A DNA stretch of 64,000 nt from Cylindrobasidium torrendii FP15055 ss-10 (Eukaryota > Basidiomycota > Agaricomycetes > Agaricales > Physalacriaceae). Made by a program: the position numbers and the translations under genes. The stretch is from assembly GCA_000934385.1 (NCBI GenBank), contig KN880520.1, forward strand, positions 1 to 64,000. The letters are read 5' to 3'. The notes below the pieces were generated by a model, which worked only from the letters and a program-made list of their open reading frames with translations, was not told the DNA's origin and ran no database searches. This document shows, piece after piece, positions 1 through 11,650 of this stretch (the stretch's first letter is position 1; the number at the start of each line of letters is the position of its first letter).

Positions 1-2475
1 CTGTAATCCGTTAGCCTAGGATTACGAGTTCAATATACCTTCGATGTTGAATAGCGAAGCAGTGGTGTGACCGCTTCTCTAGTAGCCTCGTGCTACAGGT
101 GTACGAACAGAGAGTCTTCGATTATACTCTCGAAGACGAGAGGTTCGCGTTTGTTAAGGTGCGGTATCCTGTCGGTGAGTACGCGCCGACACGGGGGAGC
201 TCTCGCTTCACACGATAGTAGATAGTGAAAAGAGTAAAATTAACACAATGAGGTTGGCGCATGTACAAAGGAGGCTACGTAATAGTTCTACTATGACCAC
301 GAGTATGGCAATAATGATCGAAAAAGGCTCACGGTTTAGCGAGGGCATAAATCAAGTAAGTACCCTTTACACTCTCTCTTCCTCTCCCCCGGACGTTCTA
401 TGCTCCCAGCCGACACCCTGGGGCGCGCGTAGGGGAGAAAACCAACAAGCGATACCCTCGTCCCTTCCCCCGCTCTACATTTTCGGGTCTCTACCGCAAC
501 CATATCTTCGCGCAACTCAGAAGGCTAACTTAATCCCTCTTGCTCACCCTTCCGGCTGTATTTTTCATGCTTTTTCGAGGGTTTTTTTCGTCGTATACTC
601 GTAAGTACATGCCCATTTGTAAACCAAAAAATCTTGCCATCGCCTTATGCCATCTACCTATAAAATCATCTTGTAATATGTCATTGTCTGTACAGTATCT
701 CTCAAAATGATAAAACCCTTACAACATCATCTGTTATTTCAGTGAAAATGGCCTGAAGCTGAGTGCGCATGCGTGGGCGCCCTGAAGAAAAACCCGTCAA
801 TTCGTGAATGTAATTATCAAGGTTATTTAATTTTTGTTGAGAGACGGCTAAAGCTGCTACGCAGCTACAGTTGGAATGGCGGTATGGTGAAGCGCCGTGC
901 GAGATGCCAGTAGTCAAGTATCTTGCACACAGTACCACAAGCGGGGCTTCTCTACCTATTCATTTAGCGAACAAATGGCGATTGAGCCTGCTTCCGTGAA
1001 TAACCATTTTTACCGGACATTTGTATGCACTAACAGGCTTTTTGAATGACAGGAGGTGCACGTCGCGCCACGATACATGGCGTCGCCTAAACCCTCACAT
1101 CCTACCGACCCAATTTTCACATCGGTCAAAACGAGAACATTTAATCTATGTAATGCGAAGTCCAACGACTGCATGCGACTTCTCCTTCTCATACTAGCTA
1201 GGCTGGATTTTGCTGAGGTGCTCATAAGCACTGTCAGTGATAGGATATCACTATCCCGACACGGTCCGCCACACCTCGTCTTGTAGAGATATTCATTCTG
1301 AGAGGAACCACAGAACGACCTGGACTCTATTATATATCACAGATACAGATTTTGACGCTGATGGGATCTGCGCCACCTTTTTAAGAGTGCTTCCCTGTAT
1401 GTTCTGATAGAATGCAGCGGAGGCAAAAAGACGGAGGTGAGCGGCCGGGGGAGGAGCTGTAAGATTGGAGCGTATATCGCAGACTGATGAGCGTACGGTA
1501 CCGCGACCAACTCGCTGAGATGTCATGTGAATAGATTCTATCCTCCACATCCAGTTTATTTTGTGAAGACTTGGATTAGCCAAGTCACCTTATTATCCTT
1601 CACGGGTATGTACTGATACCTGCTGAGCAGAAAGCAAATTAGTCTTCAGTATTCCTTGTAAAGTACAGGACATTCAACGAAGCACATGAAAGCATGATTC
1701 GAACCCGAGGACCAATAACGACGACGAAACCTCCGTCCGTGACTCGGGATTTTGACCTGATTTTGACCACTTGAAATGTTTGCCATGACGCAGCATGGGC
1801 TCACTGTGCGTCCAGGTTTGATCCGGCGGGGCTCATGCTCTTCTTCCAATACCATGCCGACCAGCCGCCGGTAGGGTATCAATTATCACTTGTGTCCGCG
1901 TCGGGATTCGGGAGCGTTAGAGCCTCGACGTCGCCTCGAGGCTCATTGAGTACATTGTGAGTGACAACCAATCACAGAATAGAAACGACAATCTATCAAT
2001 GTTGGCACAGGAGTTTGTGTTCTTAGCATCCAGCTCGGTGCTTGCGAATGAATCTCGATCGTCTGATAGAAATGTTACTAGTTGGTTCATGGCGGTCCGA
2101 GTTTCCAAGCGTGAGACTGCGTTACAGTATGGTGTTGCAGAGGAGTACAGGACGTGCGATTTGATAGCGCAGAACGTACGAGAGAGTCAGCCACGGCCTC
2201 TCCGAAATTGCCCACGAAGGAACTCGCAGACATTGGGACGGGCTTATGGGGTCGCGCAAATCGCAGTGGCATGCTTTAGTTTGCTGGGAGAACTTGGTGT
2301 TATCTTTTCCCCCTTCTATAACGGGATAGTTTGAATGACATGTATGATCGTGGTGAAGAGGCAAGTTGTGCATCAATCGCAAAGACTTGTATTTGATCGG
2401 GAAATATCGGGCCGGTATCCGACTTGACCACGTTCTCTCATGCTTCCCCAATAATTCGTCTCTTTCTCTCCCATC
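1..2475. other. no supported gene; small inverted repeats at left edge
   Basis: I see no reading frame here with a recognisable domain or a run of exons that join in phase. The first 200 bases hold short inverted repeats: GTCTTCGA/TCGAAGAC with an 8-base loop at 114-137, and a weaker TAATCC/GGATTA pair near 4-24. These could be the end of a transposon or another gene's untranslated region. A 125-codon open frame at 1957-2334 has no recognisable features and I do not call it. Confidence 0.4.
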
Positions 2476-3550
2476 ATGAAGTCGAACTCATCTGCAACAC
2501 TCTTGTGGGCTACTGCAGTTCCTGCTATTATCATCATCGGCCAATTATTACGTCGTCTGCGACGTCCAAAGAGGCTCTCCAGCGTTCTGCCTTCGAGTGA
2601 ACGCGTTCTTGTCCTAGGCGGTGGCACAGGCGTAGGCAAGGAAATAGCGCTCCAGTACTATGCCCGAGGCGCAAAGGTCATTATTGTTGGCCGAAGGCCT
2701 GATAAGCTTGCGGAGGTCGTCGCAGAATGCAAAAACCAAGTGAAGCGAGACGAGGATTTGCTTTACTTCCCTGGTGATATATCGTCCGTAGATGATATGC
2801 TTTCCTTGAGGGACTTGCTTGTGAAAGGTATGGTCTGACATTGTTGCAGCATTGAATTTGTTATTAATCTTCCAAGAATGGGGTGGATGTGACACTATCA
2901 TTCTCTCTGCTGGCGTCTCTGCGCTCAAACCTATCCTGGGCATTGCTGGAGCAGATCCCGAGCACTCCAGAGAACTAGCTGATATCGACAAGGATGGTGT
3001 CCAGCGTACTCTCGATGCTACGGAAGCCGCGACTCGTGCAAACTACTATGGACCTCTCGTTGTTGTCACCGCTTTCGTTAGTGCACTCATTGCAAACCCT
3101 TTCTTTCTGATTGTCGATTTGACCTAGCTGCCTCTTCTCACTAGGACATCGAAATCACCATCGATACTACTGGTATCCTCGCTTGGTGCACTCATTCCAT
3201 GTCCAACACGTGCTTTGTATGGATCGACCAAAGCAGCATCGCTCATTATGTACCAAGCCATGTCCGTCGAGCACCCCGGCGTTGCGTTTTCATACGTACT
3301 GCCCACTACCATCGAGGGCTCGTTCCGCGCCTCTGCCGTCGACCAGGGTGCCGTGCGCGAATCCGACCCAAACAGATCTGGTCTCAAAGTGGGTGCGGTG
3401 GCGGCGCGATGCCTCAAGGCAGTCGACCATGGGGAGAGAACGGTGTTCATGCCAGGTGCTATGGCAATACTCCCAACGCTTTACACGTTTCTACCATCGT
3501 TGGTGGACAAGTTTACGCGCAAGAAGTACAAGTATCATCCGGTTGTGTAG
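2476..3550 (+). CDS. membrane-anchored short-chain dehydrogenase/reductase
   Basis: Three exons, 2476-2827, 2877-3076 and 3128-3550, join in phase to a 324-residue protein; the introns are 49 and 51 nt. The N-terminus has a hydrophobic segment (about residues 7-24) followed by an arginine-rich stretch, which suggests a membrane anchor with the enzyme on the cytosolic side. A Rossmann cofactor motif follows (GGGTGVGKE, about residues 50-58), then the SDR catalytic region with LLVSSLGAL and YGSTK, giving the Ser, Tyr and Lys of the YxxxK active site. SDR enzymes of this kind reduce or oxidise carbonyl/hydroxyl groups with NAD(P)H. The layout resembles 3-ketodihydrosphingosine reductase relatives at the ER, but the substrate cannot be read from the sequence. 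An alternative 22-nt first intron also keeps frame but is too short to be likely. Confidence 0.85.
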
Positions 3551-4531
3551 GTCGAGTACGAGTGGAATGTGCGAATTGGAATGTCTGTTCAAAATCCGGG
3601 ATCCTTGCGTGTTCTTTGTGGGTACGGTACGTACACACATGTGATGGCTCTGCCAACCCCGGCTCAGTGAAGATGCGCGAGAGGCTTGGGGCCGTAAGGC
3701 TCATATTATCCTCAAGGAGCGGCGCTTCAGATGGATGACACGGTTCTGGAGAGTGTCAATGCGAGCGCTGTCGTCAAATGCTCCCACCTTAATGGATGAG
3801 TTCTCAAAGTCAGGCGCTCAGGAGGGCTTTCTGCCGCATCAGCTTCATTCCACAACTCCAAATGCAGGGCGTGAGTGCACATCCTTCTATCCGTCGGTGG
3901 AATGAGCCTGCGCCCGCATCGAACGGTCAAATATCGACCTGCATTGGCCATGGAAGAGCTGGCTGGTCCATTTCACAGAGCATGCCGCAACATAAAGCAT
4001 GACTGGCAAACCCGAGGAAACATTCACACGACCTCCAGCCCTCGTCCTCAGTGATCCTCGATGCTTTCCCCTACTCGCATAAGTAATACATTTCGCGAAT
4101 CAGGCTCGTCTACTGTGTGCTCACTGCGAGCGCGAGGCAAGGAGTCAAATTCAAGGAGTCCTCGGAAGTTTATCACGGCGCCTGGCGGGCAGCGCTTGAG
4201 GTGTGCAGTAAATATTAGCATCTCGATAGTCTAATAAAGGGATCCAGCAAAGCAGATACGAGTGCCGGTTCGGTTATTGGGGCGTAGGTGTACTGATTAC
4301 GCAAGCATCGAGCGCCGCCGATGGCTCTGCGGACGAACTCCTCTTGACCACTCCTTTCACGGGCCACCATGCGACGGTATGTATATAACTCTCAGGAGCT
4401 ACAGAGCTATGCGACCTTTCCGTTCCTCATACCACCATCTTCCTTTGCACGGGCTCTTAGCCGACTGAGGCGTTTGTACTACTATCCTGGGTCTCCTTCC
4501 AGCTGCTGCTGTGAATTTCTAGTCGCATCCG
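3551..4531. other. intergenic, no gene seen
   Basis: This stretch follows the dehydrogenase stop. It has several overlapping open frames but none with a domain, signal peptide or consistent splicing. It probably holds the dehydrogenase 3' end and the 5' flank of the next gene. Confidence 0.5.
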
Positions 4532-5224
4532 ATGCAACCAGGAGTCGTTGACCCGTCGTATTCAACAAAGACATCACAACATCCCCGACGTATATACAAG
4601 GATTGCAAAGGAGACATGCACGACCCAGATTACCGACACTTCCCATTGGTCTCGACTTATTCGCCCTCATTTGGCTCTATGCAAAACACAAGTGCAGTCG
4701 AGGAGGAGGAGTATGAAGACCCGTTTTCCCCCATGCGGCGTTCCGCATCTATTTCTCGGTCACCCAGAGCAACGCGGCGGTCGCTCAGTTTGCATCGCGA
4801 TGACCAGCCTAGTCCGTCTCCAGCAGCACCCATGACCTTCGTCGTTCCTACCTCCTCCCCGCCATCCTCTCCGTCGATGCCAACGTCAAGTTCGCCATGG
4901 AAGCGGCGTGGGCGTCGGCCTGCTCAGCCTCCTCATCAGATCACCGCACTCGATTCGTATTTCGAGGGCGCCGCGGAAGAGGAACAAGAATCAGAGTACG
5001 ACTCGTCGGAGGACACGGAGCAGGACAATAATCACACACATCCGAGGAGCCCTGGAGGAAACCCAGATCTCTCACGCTCGGAGTCGGTCAAGCGCCAGCT
5101 CCAGTCCATGTCGCTCTCTGTGAATATCAAGGTCTTTCGATTTCGGCGCGCACTAGGCGCACGAGGGTTGCAATTGGGTCTGGGAGGCACCACTGGAGAT
5201 GGAGGTCGCTCTGCAGCGTATTGA
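4532..5224 (+). CDS. hypothetical disordered protein, Ser/Pro-rich with acidic patches
   Basis: This single open frame of 230 codons has a plausible codon pattern but no recognised domain. The middle is low complexity: serine/proline runs (SPSPAAP, PTSSPPSSPS), a basic patch KRRGRRP that resembles but does not match an AT-hook core, and an acidic patch (EEEQESEYDSSEDTEQD). Arg-Ser and Ser-Pro pairs offer many possible phosphorylation sites. A second in-frame ATG at 4616 is an equally good start. Such composition is common in fungal regulatory or nuclear proteins, but I infer no function. The C-terminal glycine-rich tail may be read-through past a missed intron. Confidence 0.5.
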   Translation: MQPGVVDPSYSTKTSQHPRRIYKDCKGDMHDPDYRHFPLVSTYSPSFGSMQNTSAVEEEEYEDPFSPMRRSASISRSPRATRRSLSLHRDDQPSPSPAAPMTFVVPTSSPPSSPSMPTSSSPWKRRGRRPAQPPHQITALDSYFEGAAEEEQESEYDSSEDTEQDNNHTHPRSPGGNPDLSRSESVKRQLQSMSLSVNIKVFRFRRALGARGLQLGLGGTTGDGGRSAAY

Positions 5225-5856
5225 AGTCCTTCGCATGCGGATATCAACCGCACCTTCTTCAGCCTCAAGCCCCCATACCCCCCTGACGTCCATGTATACC
5301 CTTTGACTGAACACTCCGAGCCGCTATGTGCTATTTTCTTTCTTTCCTTTTCATGTAGTGTAGGCTACAAGTCAGCATTCTAAGTTACACACGGTGTATG
5401 TACTATAACTGTTCCGTACGTTTCGCACTTCACAATAACATGTACTGCCACGACTTTACAGGACAACTTGGGAGAGATGTATTTTTGAAAAGGAGCGAGC
5501 TGTAATTTATTAGCGCGGTGCGTAGAATATTGAATGCTAACGTTTGTGGCCACTGGCGTGTCAGCCATACACTGGGTGACTGAGTAGGCCTCAAAATGCA
5601 GCATTATTCTGATTGTGGGGAATGCTAACAACTCATGTTCACCACGGAAAAACAGCTACTTACATAGATGATAGTGAGCGAGACTCAGCGAGTGCTAGAT
5701 CGGTGAAACTGTAAGCATCGAGCAGATTACGGACACCCGGCCCGAAACCCTTCTTTTCAACTCGCCATTCACCTCCATTCAAGATATGGTCAATTTCTCG
5801 CAGTATGCCCATTGCTCATTTATCTGCTAGCTTACTGATATTCTACATACAGAAAA
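5225..5856. other. intergenic between convergent genes
   Basis: This is the 3' flank shared by two convergent genes. I see no further gene in it. It is AT-richer than the coding regions on both sides. Confidence 0.5.
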
Positions 5857-7524
5857 TTACATCATTACGGCGCATCTATAGGATTTTGCCTCAATATCAA
5901 TGCCATACCGGCGCTTCACCTCTGCGACTACAGGTCCATGAAATCGCACCGCAGGAGTCTGGAATGGCATGACCGTGGTATCTGCCTTCACTAGCGCATG
6001 AACATCCTCAGGACTCAGCGAATCGCCATCGACAGTGATGGCACGCAGTCCAGACAGCACTGGCAGCAAATAGATGTTGCCAGCCCTGTCGCGATGACCT
6101 GGCCCTGGGAGTCCGCCGACCAACTGACGCGATGTGGCGTAAAATTCGACATCAGCCCGCGTCAAAAGCCCCAGCACGTCCGAACCGACGTTCTTCAAGT
6201 TTAGCTCTCGCAAAGCCGTGATCCTACCGTCAAAGTGTCCCGACAGCACGCACTGTAGGAACGGAATCATCTGGGTATGTCTATTACCAGCAAGAGCTGC
6301 AGCATGACTGTAGTTTGACGGCTGTGCGGGGTTGAATGGCGATAGCCCATGCCACCCACGAAAGAGGTTGCATTTGATACCATCCAAAGTCAAGCGCGTG
6401 ATGCAACGCCGCGCGAAACCGCCACCTTGTAGAGCATTGAGAGTCAGTTCCATCTCCATGTCATCAGCTTGCTCCTGCGGACCAGCCCACGTAACAGAGA
6501 GATGCGAAAGCCTGCTATAGCCGGCACAGATAGCATGCCATACTCTGTTAAAAGCCTGCGGACAAGTCACAGCAATGCAAAGTTCATCGAGATTGATGAA
6601 TGCGGGTCTGATGCTAGCCAACAATGCGCAGTCAGATGCCACTCCGTCGTATTTGACGACGTGGTTGAGGTGAATTGCCCGTATGCTGCGTTGAGGTAGG
6701 AGTAGGATGATTTGTCGGAGTACCGCGGGAATCATGCGCCATTTCCAAGGTTGCATCCCAAGATTTAGAGAAATAGCGTGAGGAAAGCACACCGACTTCC
6801 ATTGAACGGGAACGCCAACAATTTCGATGTCCTCCAGGACCGGATAGCACCTTGACATGTGGGTTGCGATTTGAGCCGATGTTGCCATCGACGGAAGAGG
6901 TGGGAAAATCGTTCGTACACGATTGAATCCTTGCGGATAGTCGCCGTGAATAAGGTTTGGGTCTGTGCACCAAGAGTGACGGTAGATCTTCAGACGCGGC
7001 ATCGGAATGCCTACGATTTCGCTCCGGATGAAGCGCTGGAGCGATGCGTTTTCTCCGCGAATCGTGAGGCTTCGTATGCGATGAGAGTTGTTTCGGAGAG
7101 TCTGAGAGGCGAGTTTGGCATGTACAATAGTGAAACGGCCCATGGTGGGCGGAATGTCAATCAGGACTTCGAGATCAAGAGCGGAGGAGGTACGGCGTAG
7201 TGTGAGCATCAAAAAGGGCAGAAGTTCGTATGGAGACAGAGGTCGATGCAAGCGTTGAACGTTTGCAATAACGGATTTTTCACAAATCAGGATGCGCGTC
7301 CACCACTTGGGGTTCCCGTTAATGATATCGCGAGTACGTCTGCAAATCATGCTATACACTGTACGCGTCTGAAGGAATTCTTTAAGCGTGCACATCTCGA
7401 AGTTCAGATTGAATATGCTGCAAATAGTTTCCAGTGGCAGGCGAGAAAGAATAGGCACGTCATACGCGAAGCGCAGCTGGGTCGCAGCATCTTGATGCTT
7501 CGGTGCACCGATTTCGTTTTCCAT
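5857..7524 (-). CDS. F-box-type protein, single exon
   Basis: One uninterrupted frame of 555 residues. Residues about 27-75 read as an F-box-like segment: ILSRLPLETICSIFNL, then a helix-rich stretch and the late aromatic motif NPKWWTRILI, as in basidiomycete F-box proteins. The rest has the irregular leucine spacing of LRR-like substrate-recognition regions (for example LRQIILLLPQ, LSHLSVTWAG). F-box proteins bind Skp1 in SCF ubiquitin ligases and bring substrates for ubiquitination; the substrate is unknown. The start is the first ATG after a 30-bp tandem repeat at 7531-7590. An intron-free gene of this length stands out here, but the same is nearly true of the F-box array at 51835-58720. 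Confidence 0.7.
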   Translation of the reverse strand: MENEIGAPKHQDAATQLRFAYDVPILSRLPLETICSIFNLNFEMCTLKEFLQTRTVYSMICRRTRDIINGNPKWWTRILICEKSVIANVQRLHRPLSPYELLPFLMLTLRRTSSALDLEVLIDIPPTMGRFTIVHAKLASQTLRNNSHRIRSLTIRGENASLQRFIRSEIVGIPMPRLKIYRHSWCTDPNLIHGDYPQGFNRVRTIFPPLPSMATSAQIATHMSRCYPVLEDIEIVGVPVQWKSVCFPHAISLNLGMQPWKWRMIPAVLRQIILLLPQRSIRAIHLNHVVKYDGVASDCALLASIRPAFINLDELCIAVTCPQAFNRVWHAICAGYSRLSHLSVTWAGPQEQADDMEMELTLNALQGGGFARRCITRLTLDGIKCNLFRGWHGLSPFNPAQPSNYSHAAALAGNRHTQMIPFLQCVLSGHFDGRITALRELNLKNVGSDVLGLLTRADVEFYATSRQLVGGLPGPGHRDRAGNIYLLPVLSGLRAITVDGDSLSPEDVHALVKADTTVMPFQTPAVRFHGPVVAEVKRRYGIDIEAKSYRCAVMM

Positions 7525-7530
7525 TTGGTC

Positions 7531-7590
7531 GGGAGCTCGAGGCCGTTGTAGGATGTGGCCGGGAGCTCGAAACCGTTGTAGGATGTAGGG
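7531..7590. repeat. 30-bp tandem repeat, two copies
   Basis: Two adjacent 30-bp units begin GGGAGCTCGA and end in GTTGTAGGATGT; they differ at only a few bases. The repeat lies directly upstream of the F-box ATG at 7524. A 30-bp unit keeps any reading frame, and one minus-strand frame reads as a 10-residue repeat with TSYNG, but that frame is not the gene's frame. Confidence 0.85.
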
Positions 7591-8339
7591 GCAGGCGGAG
7601 GACTGCTGGTTTTACGCGGAGAGGCGTAATGCGAGGTGCCTGTGGTTGCCCCGCTCTGCGATCCTTTTATACGGCAGGAAATGATCATTCATATTGGAAC
7701 GGGTCCAAATTACTACTGTGTTGGAGACCTTTTTGTCTACAACTCTGGAGAACTTCCTTTTTTTCTCTTCTGAAAGGATAATGTTTGGCAAAAATGCCAT
7801 CTGTTCCGCCATCTGAAGGCCTCCTTTTGTCCAGCGTAGGATCAAAAGCAATCACGAAGAAGACAATAAAGACCGGAAACATCTTTCAAGGATCCATGAT
7901 ACTTGTCTATCACAAAACAACTTGAAAGATCGACATGTTGCGGGATGTTTGTCTCCTTATCGGTTATTCTGAAGTGCTATTGACCTACGCGAGCTGCTCA
8001 TAATCTGATTAAATATCCTGACCGCTGGAATTGTTCAGATTAAAGAACAAAAGGTGTACTACCCAAATAGGCTAAACCGGAAAACACCGTGATGGAATGA
8101 CATAAGCAGTGCTCGGCGTTCGGTGAGCGCATATCTCTCAGCAACTGCCTTCATGGATCTGCATCCATAGTTCAAGTAGACAGCACGAATATCGATTTTG
8201 GCTGCTGAGCAGCTGCTCAACCATCGACTGATTTCATGATCCAACTTTGGTCTCCAGCCTTCCATCCTCATATGATACATTCTAATATCCAAAAGAAAGC
8301 ACTCCAGTACAGATACAGAGTAACCTCGCACGGTTTTCA
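7591..8339. other. intergenic, no gene seen
   Basis: This is the 5' flank of the F-box gene and the 3' flank of the 5'-nucleotidase-family gene. I found no frame with recognisable content. Confidence 0.5.
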
Positions 8340-10915
8340 TCAATCTCTAGCCACATCCTTCAGCCTGCCATCAACCGCCGGATTAATGGTCAACAAATCT
8401 TCATCTTCCACTTGCCTCGCCCGCTCACTCATTTCTTTGTCCTCATTACCCACATTTCTCGCACCGTGCCCATCGAATATATCCACCCCGCTCATATGCT
8501 CCGCCCCACTAACCGTGTACGAGTCAACAATGTGGCTCTTCGACCGCCTATGCCGGGTGATAGTCTCAACAGCACTGCGCCAGCGTTCCAATCCACCAAT
8601 GGAATAGTGCTTATGATGCCTCTCCCGATGATGCCTCTCACGCGCAATCGCCTCCCACGTCTTGCTTTTCAGTTGCTCCTGCTGTTCATGCAACGCTGCT
8701 CGTGCCATTACGTTCACGAAATGTGAGCCTGAAGCTATATCAGCATCGCGCCTGCTCCGAAGTAGGAGAACATACCGAGGAGATATTTCCTCACAAGCGA
8801 GCTCATCAACTGCCCAACCTCATCGTCAACGAGATACTTGGCACCCTTCATCGCCTCGAACCCGTCGTGCCCCTGCGCCATATACTCGCGAGTGACTATC
8901 TTGTACTTGCGCCCTCCTTTTGTCCGCTCAATAGGCGTGGAATCCATCACGCGCGGAGTAGGGACCTCAGAAACAGAGGTACTGCTCCCATGCATCGACA
9001 CACTGTCCTCTTGCTCTGCCGTCAACCAGACACCCAATACACGGCTTCCCGCTGGTCGACTGGAGTCCCACGACACGCGCATTCCAGAGATAGTAGGGAA
9101 TCGTCTGTGAAATGTAAGCACATAAACCAAAGCAAAGACGCGAGAACATACCCTTCTTGCGCAGGCCATGTCTCTAGCGACGCCTCAAGCGAGTCCCAGA
9201 TTGCCTGACCGTCCAACTCTAAGACTACAATGGGATCCTCGAAAGGGAGAATTTCCAGGATATCTCCAAGAGTAATGTGCCCAGGCCCGTACATGGAATC
9301 TCCCCGCAGTGTGCCCGCACATATGAACACAGCGTCCGAGCCGCCCCCTTCGACGCATAGGCAGTCGTCGTAAGCATGGCGCAAGACATCGGCGAACCAG
9401 TTCCCTGCGGCAGACTAGCTCGCGCTGATCAGGGCTTGCTCACAGGATACATGGCGAGAAAAACGCACCTCTGAGACGCGAATATTCTGCGAGCGAACGT
9501 CCAGCGGGACACTGCTGATACACACGGGCTTCTTGAGGGTATCCGAGACTGACGATAAGAGCTTGTCCAGGATGCCTCGAAGCTCTGTATCGCTCTTCGA
9601 TCCAGGCTCGGTAGACCGTCGCTTGCCTGCACCAAAAGCATAAGCATGCATCTAACGGGAAGGCGCGACTTGCTGTACCCTGAATGCTCTTGATGACCAT
9701 CCGTCGGACGCTGCCGTCTGGCGTCGGCTCGAGATCCAAGTCAATCTCGCTAAGATCTCTAAAGTCTGTCCCACTTTTAATCACAAGCACATCCCCTTGG
9801 TCTTGTTCGGCGCCTAGCACTTCCTGGTTCACGTCGTAGCCTTCCCAAGTGCATCCCTTGCTGGCGTAGTACAGGTGGTCGTGGCCGCCGAGAAGAATGT
9901 CGGCACCGTGTTCTGACGCGACGGGGTTTTGTTTTTGGTGGGAGGGGGAGTAGGCTAGGAGGTCTTTCGCCAAAGCAACATCCTTTAACCAGCGAAGTAA
10001 GCAAACGATACATGCGCAGGGAGGCAGGATATGTATACATTGGGAACGCGCGCATGCGTTAATGCAATTATCAGGTCGCATTTGTATTCTCCAGCTGGAT
10101 CCCGCAAACGCTTTGAAAGTTCCAAGCCAGTTTGCTTCATGTCGCGGTACTCGAATTCAGATGGCCAAGCTGATACTGTTCCAATCCACTCTCTGGGAAT
10201 GCTAACGTGAGTTTTTGTGCAAAGAAGATGAACTTTTGCGCACTTTTCTACAAGCCCGATAACGCCAATCCGAACGCCTGCCCTCTCGAAGGTCACGAAT
10301 TCCAGTAGCCCTTCTGGCACCTTTCCTGTTGTGTTGTCGACAATATTGCTAAGAATCCATGGCTTCGGGTCGCATCAGGCGTATGTATCTTTGAGAAGGC
10401 CATGTTGACGCACGAACTTGGAATCCTTGACTAGCTTGACGAGGTGCGGATATCCTGCACGCCATCAGCCAATAAGCACCACGGCATTATCGCGATGTCT
10501 ACCAAAGTCGAAATCATGGTTGCCTGCAGCACTGCGTCAATGAGACGCGTCAACTATTTGGTCTGTCACACACCTGTGAGCGACACGTCTGGCGCAATCT
10601 GGTTCATCACCGGCACCTGGCACACTCTCAGACGGCAACGACAGTACCGACGGCATCTGCGCGCACCATGTGACTCCCGCGCGTCACAGAGCTTTCAACA
10701 CTGGGCGAGAAGACGTCGCCAGAGAAAAGGACGAGCCCTGCGTCGGGGGCGGGCCAGGATGAGCGGACCTCGTGCAACAGTGCCGAGAACTGTGTTACGT
10801 CGATAGTTTCTTTCGAATTGGGGGTGATTTTTTGAGGTTGGACGCGATAGACATCGTTAAAGTGGATTAAGCGGAGCGTGGGCATGGCTGTATATGCGTT
10901 GTGGTCGGTGGCCAA
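8340..10915 (-). CDS. 5'-nucleotidase/UshA-family metallophosphatase
   Basis: A multi-exon gene whose metallophosphoesterase motifs appear in family order: HFNDVY near the start, SGDVFSP, GNHDFDFG assembled across two small introns around 10440-10620, ALTHARVPN, and GGHDHLYY near 9880. These residues bind two metal ions. A C-terminal 5'-nucleotidase domain follows (CAGTLRGDSMYG, LGDILEILPFEDPIVVLELDG split by a short gap in the family). The protein ends in a basic His/Arg-rich tail near 8600 and an acidic segment. Family members hydrolyse nucleotides or related phosphoesters. I see no signal peptide, so this one is probably intracellular. The start at 10915 or the in-frame ATG at 10885, six residues before LIHFNDVY, are both possible. 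Its many introns are about 40-60 nt, and every exon checked joins in phase. Confidence 0.85.
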
Positions 10916-11650
10916 GGCGCGTCCGTCGGCGGAGTCTGTATTCGGCGGAATTGATCGATCGTCGACTTTCCTTGCTTGCCTCCTGCTTTCACACGGCCTC
11001 CCTCAAGTTTTTTCTCTACGATTTATCATATGAAGTCGAATTTTATCATTGTCGTTTTTGGATTGATACATCACCTCCAGCCCTTGGATAAGAGTGGCGC
11101 ATGCCGGTCTGGTCGGCACAATGCATTGTTTCTTTGTGCTTCTTCCCGATTTGGCCGTGTCTTTCGCCCGCGTGTATCTCGGAGTCCAATTTGCGAATTC
11201 GAAGTCTTCCGCTTTTCAATCGCCCTAAACCAGTTTGAATTCGAAGCTGCATCCACCACGTCGCACAGGCTTTCCAATTGATCTGCTGTCTCTCGGTCGG
11301 ATGGCCCCGAAGTCGCCTTCATTGTGTTCGCCTGCTCATTTGGAGTTCTGATAACAAATACTGCGTCTTTCCCTTGATTTATCAGAAGGAAAAAAAGGTG
11401 AATACAGTCCGTAAACTGTGCACGCTTTGGTCGCCTCGGCAATCTATCACTCTGATTTTATACGGGAAGATAGACGTTGATGAATCAGGCCAAATTACAG
11501 AATCCCACGCCCGGTATGGATCCACTTTCGGCGTATGTGGATTGAATCTTGGGAAGCGCTTATTACTCGGCTGAAGATCGTCGGCGAGAATACTTAAGAC
11601 TGAGCAGCATGTGAACCTCAGTTCATTCTCTTCCCCTCATCTCCCTGTCG
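10916..11650. other. divergent promoter region
   Basis: This region separates the divergent starts of the metallophosphatase (minus) and the DUF6534-like gene (plus). I see no gene in it. It should carry both promoters, but I recognise no clear TATA box. Confidence 0.45.

Noticed and set aside
1..250. LTR of a retrotransposon
   Set aside because: Short inverted repeats are present, but there is no second LTR copy, primer-binding site or polyprotein in the window.
1690..1710. Another B-box-like GGTTCGAATC on the minus strand
   Set aside because: No tRNA cloverleaf can be drawn around it.
1957..2334. Open frame of 125 codons on the plus strand
   Set aside because: It has no domain and is close to chance length, with no supporting splice pattern.
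3199..3738. Overlapping frames of 153 and 179 codons
   Set aside because: They overlap the last exon of the dehydrogenase, whose YGSTK catalytic motif is in a different frame.
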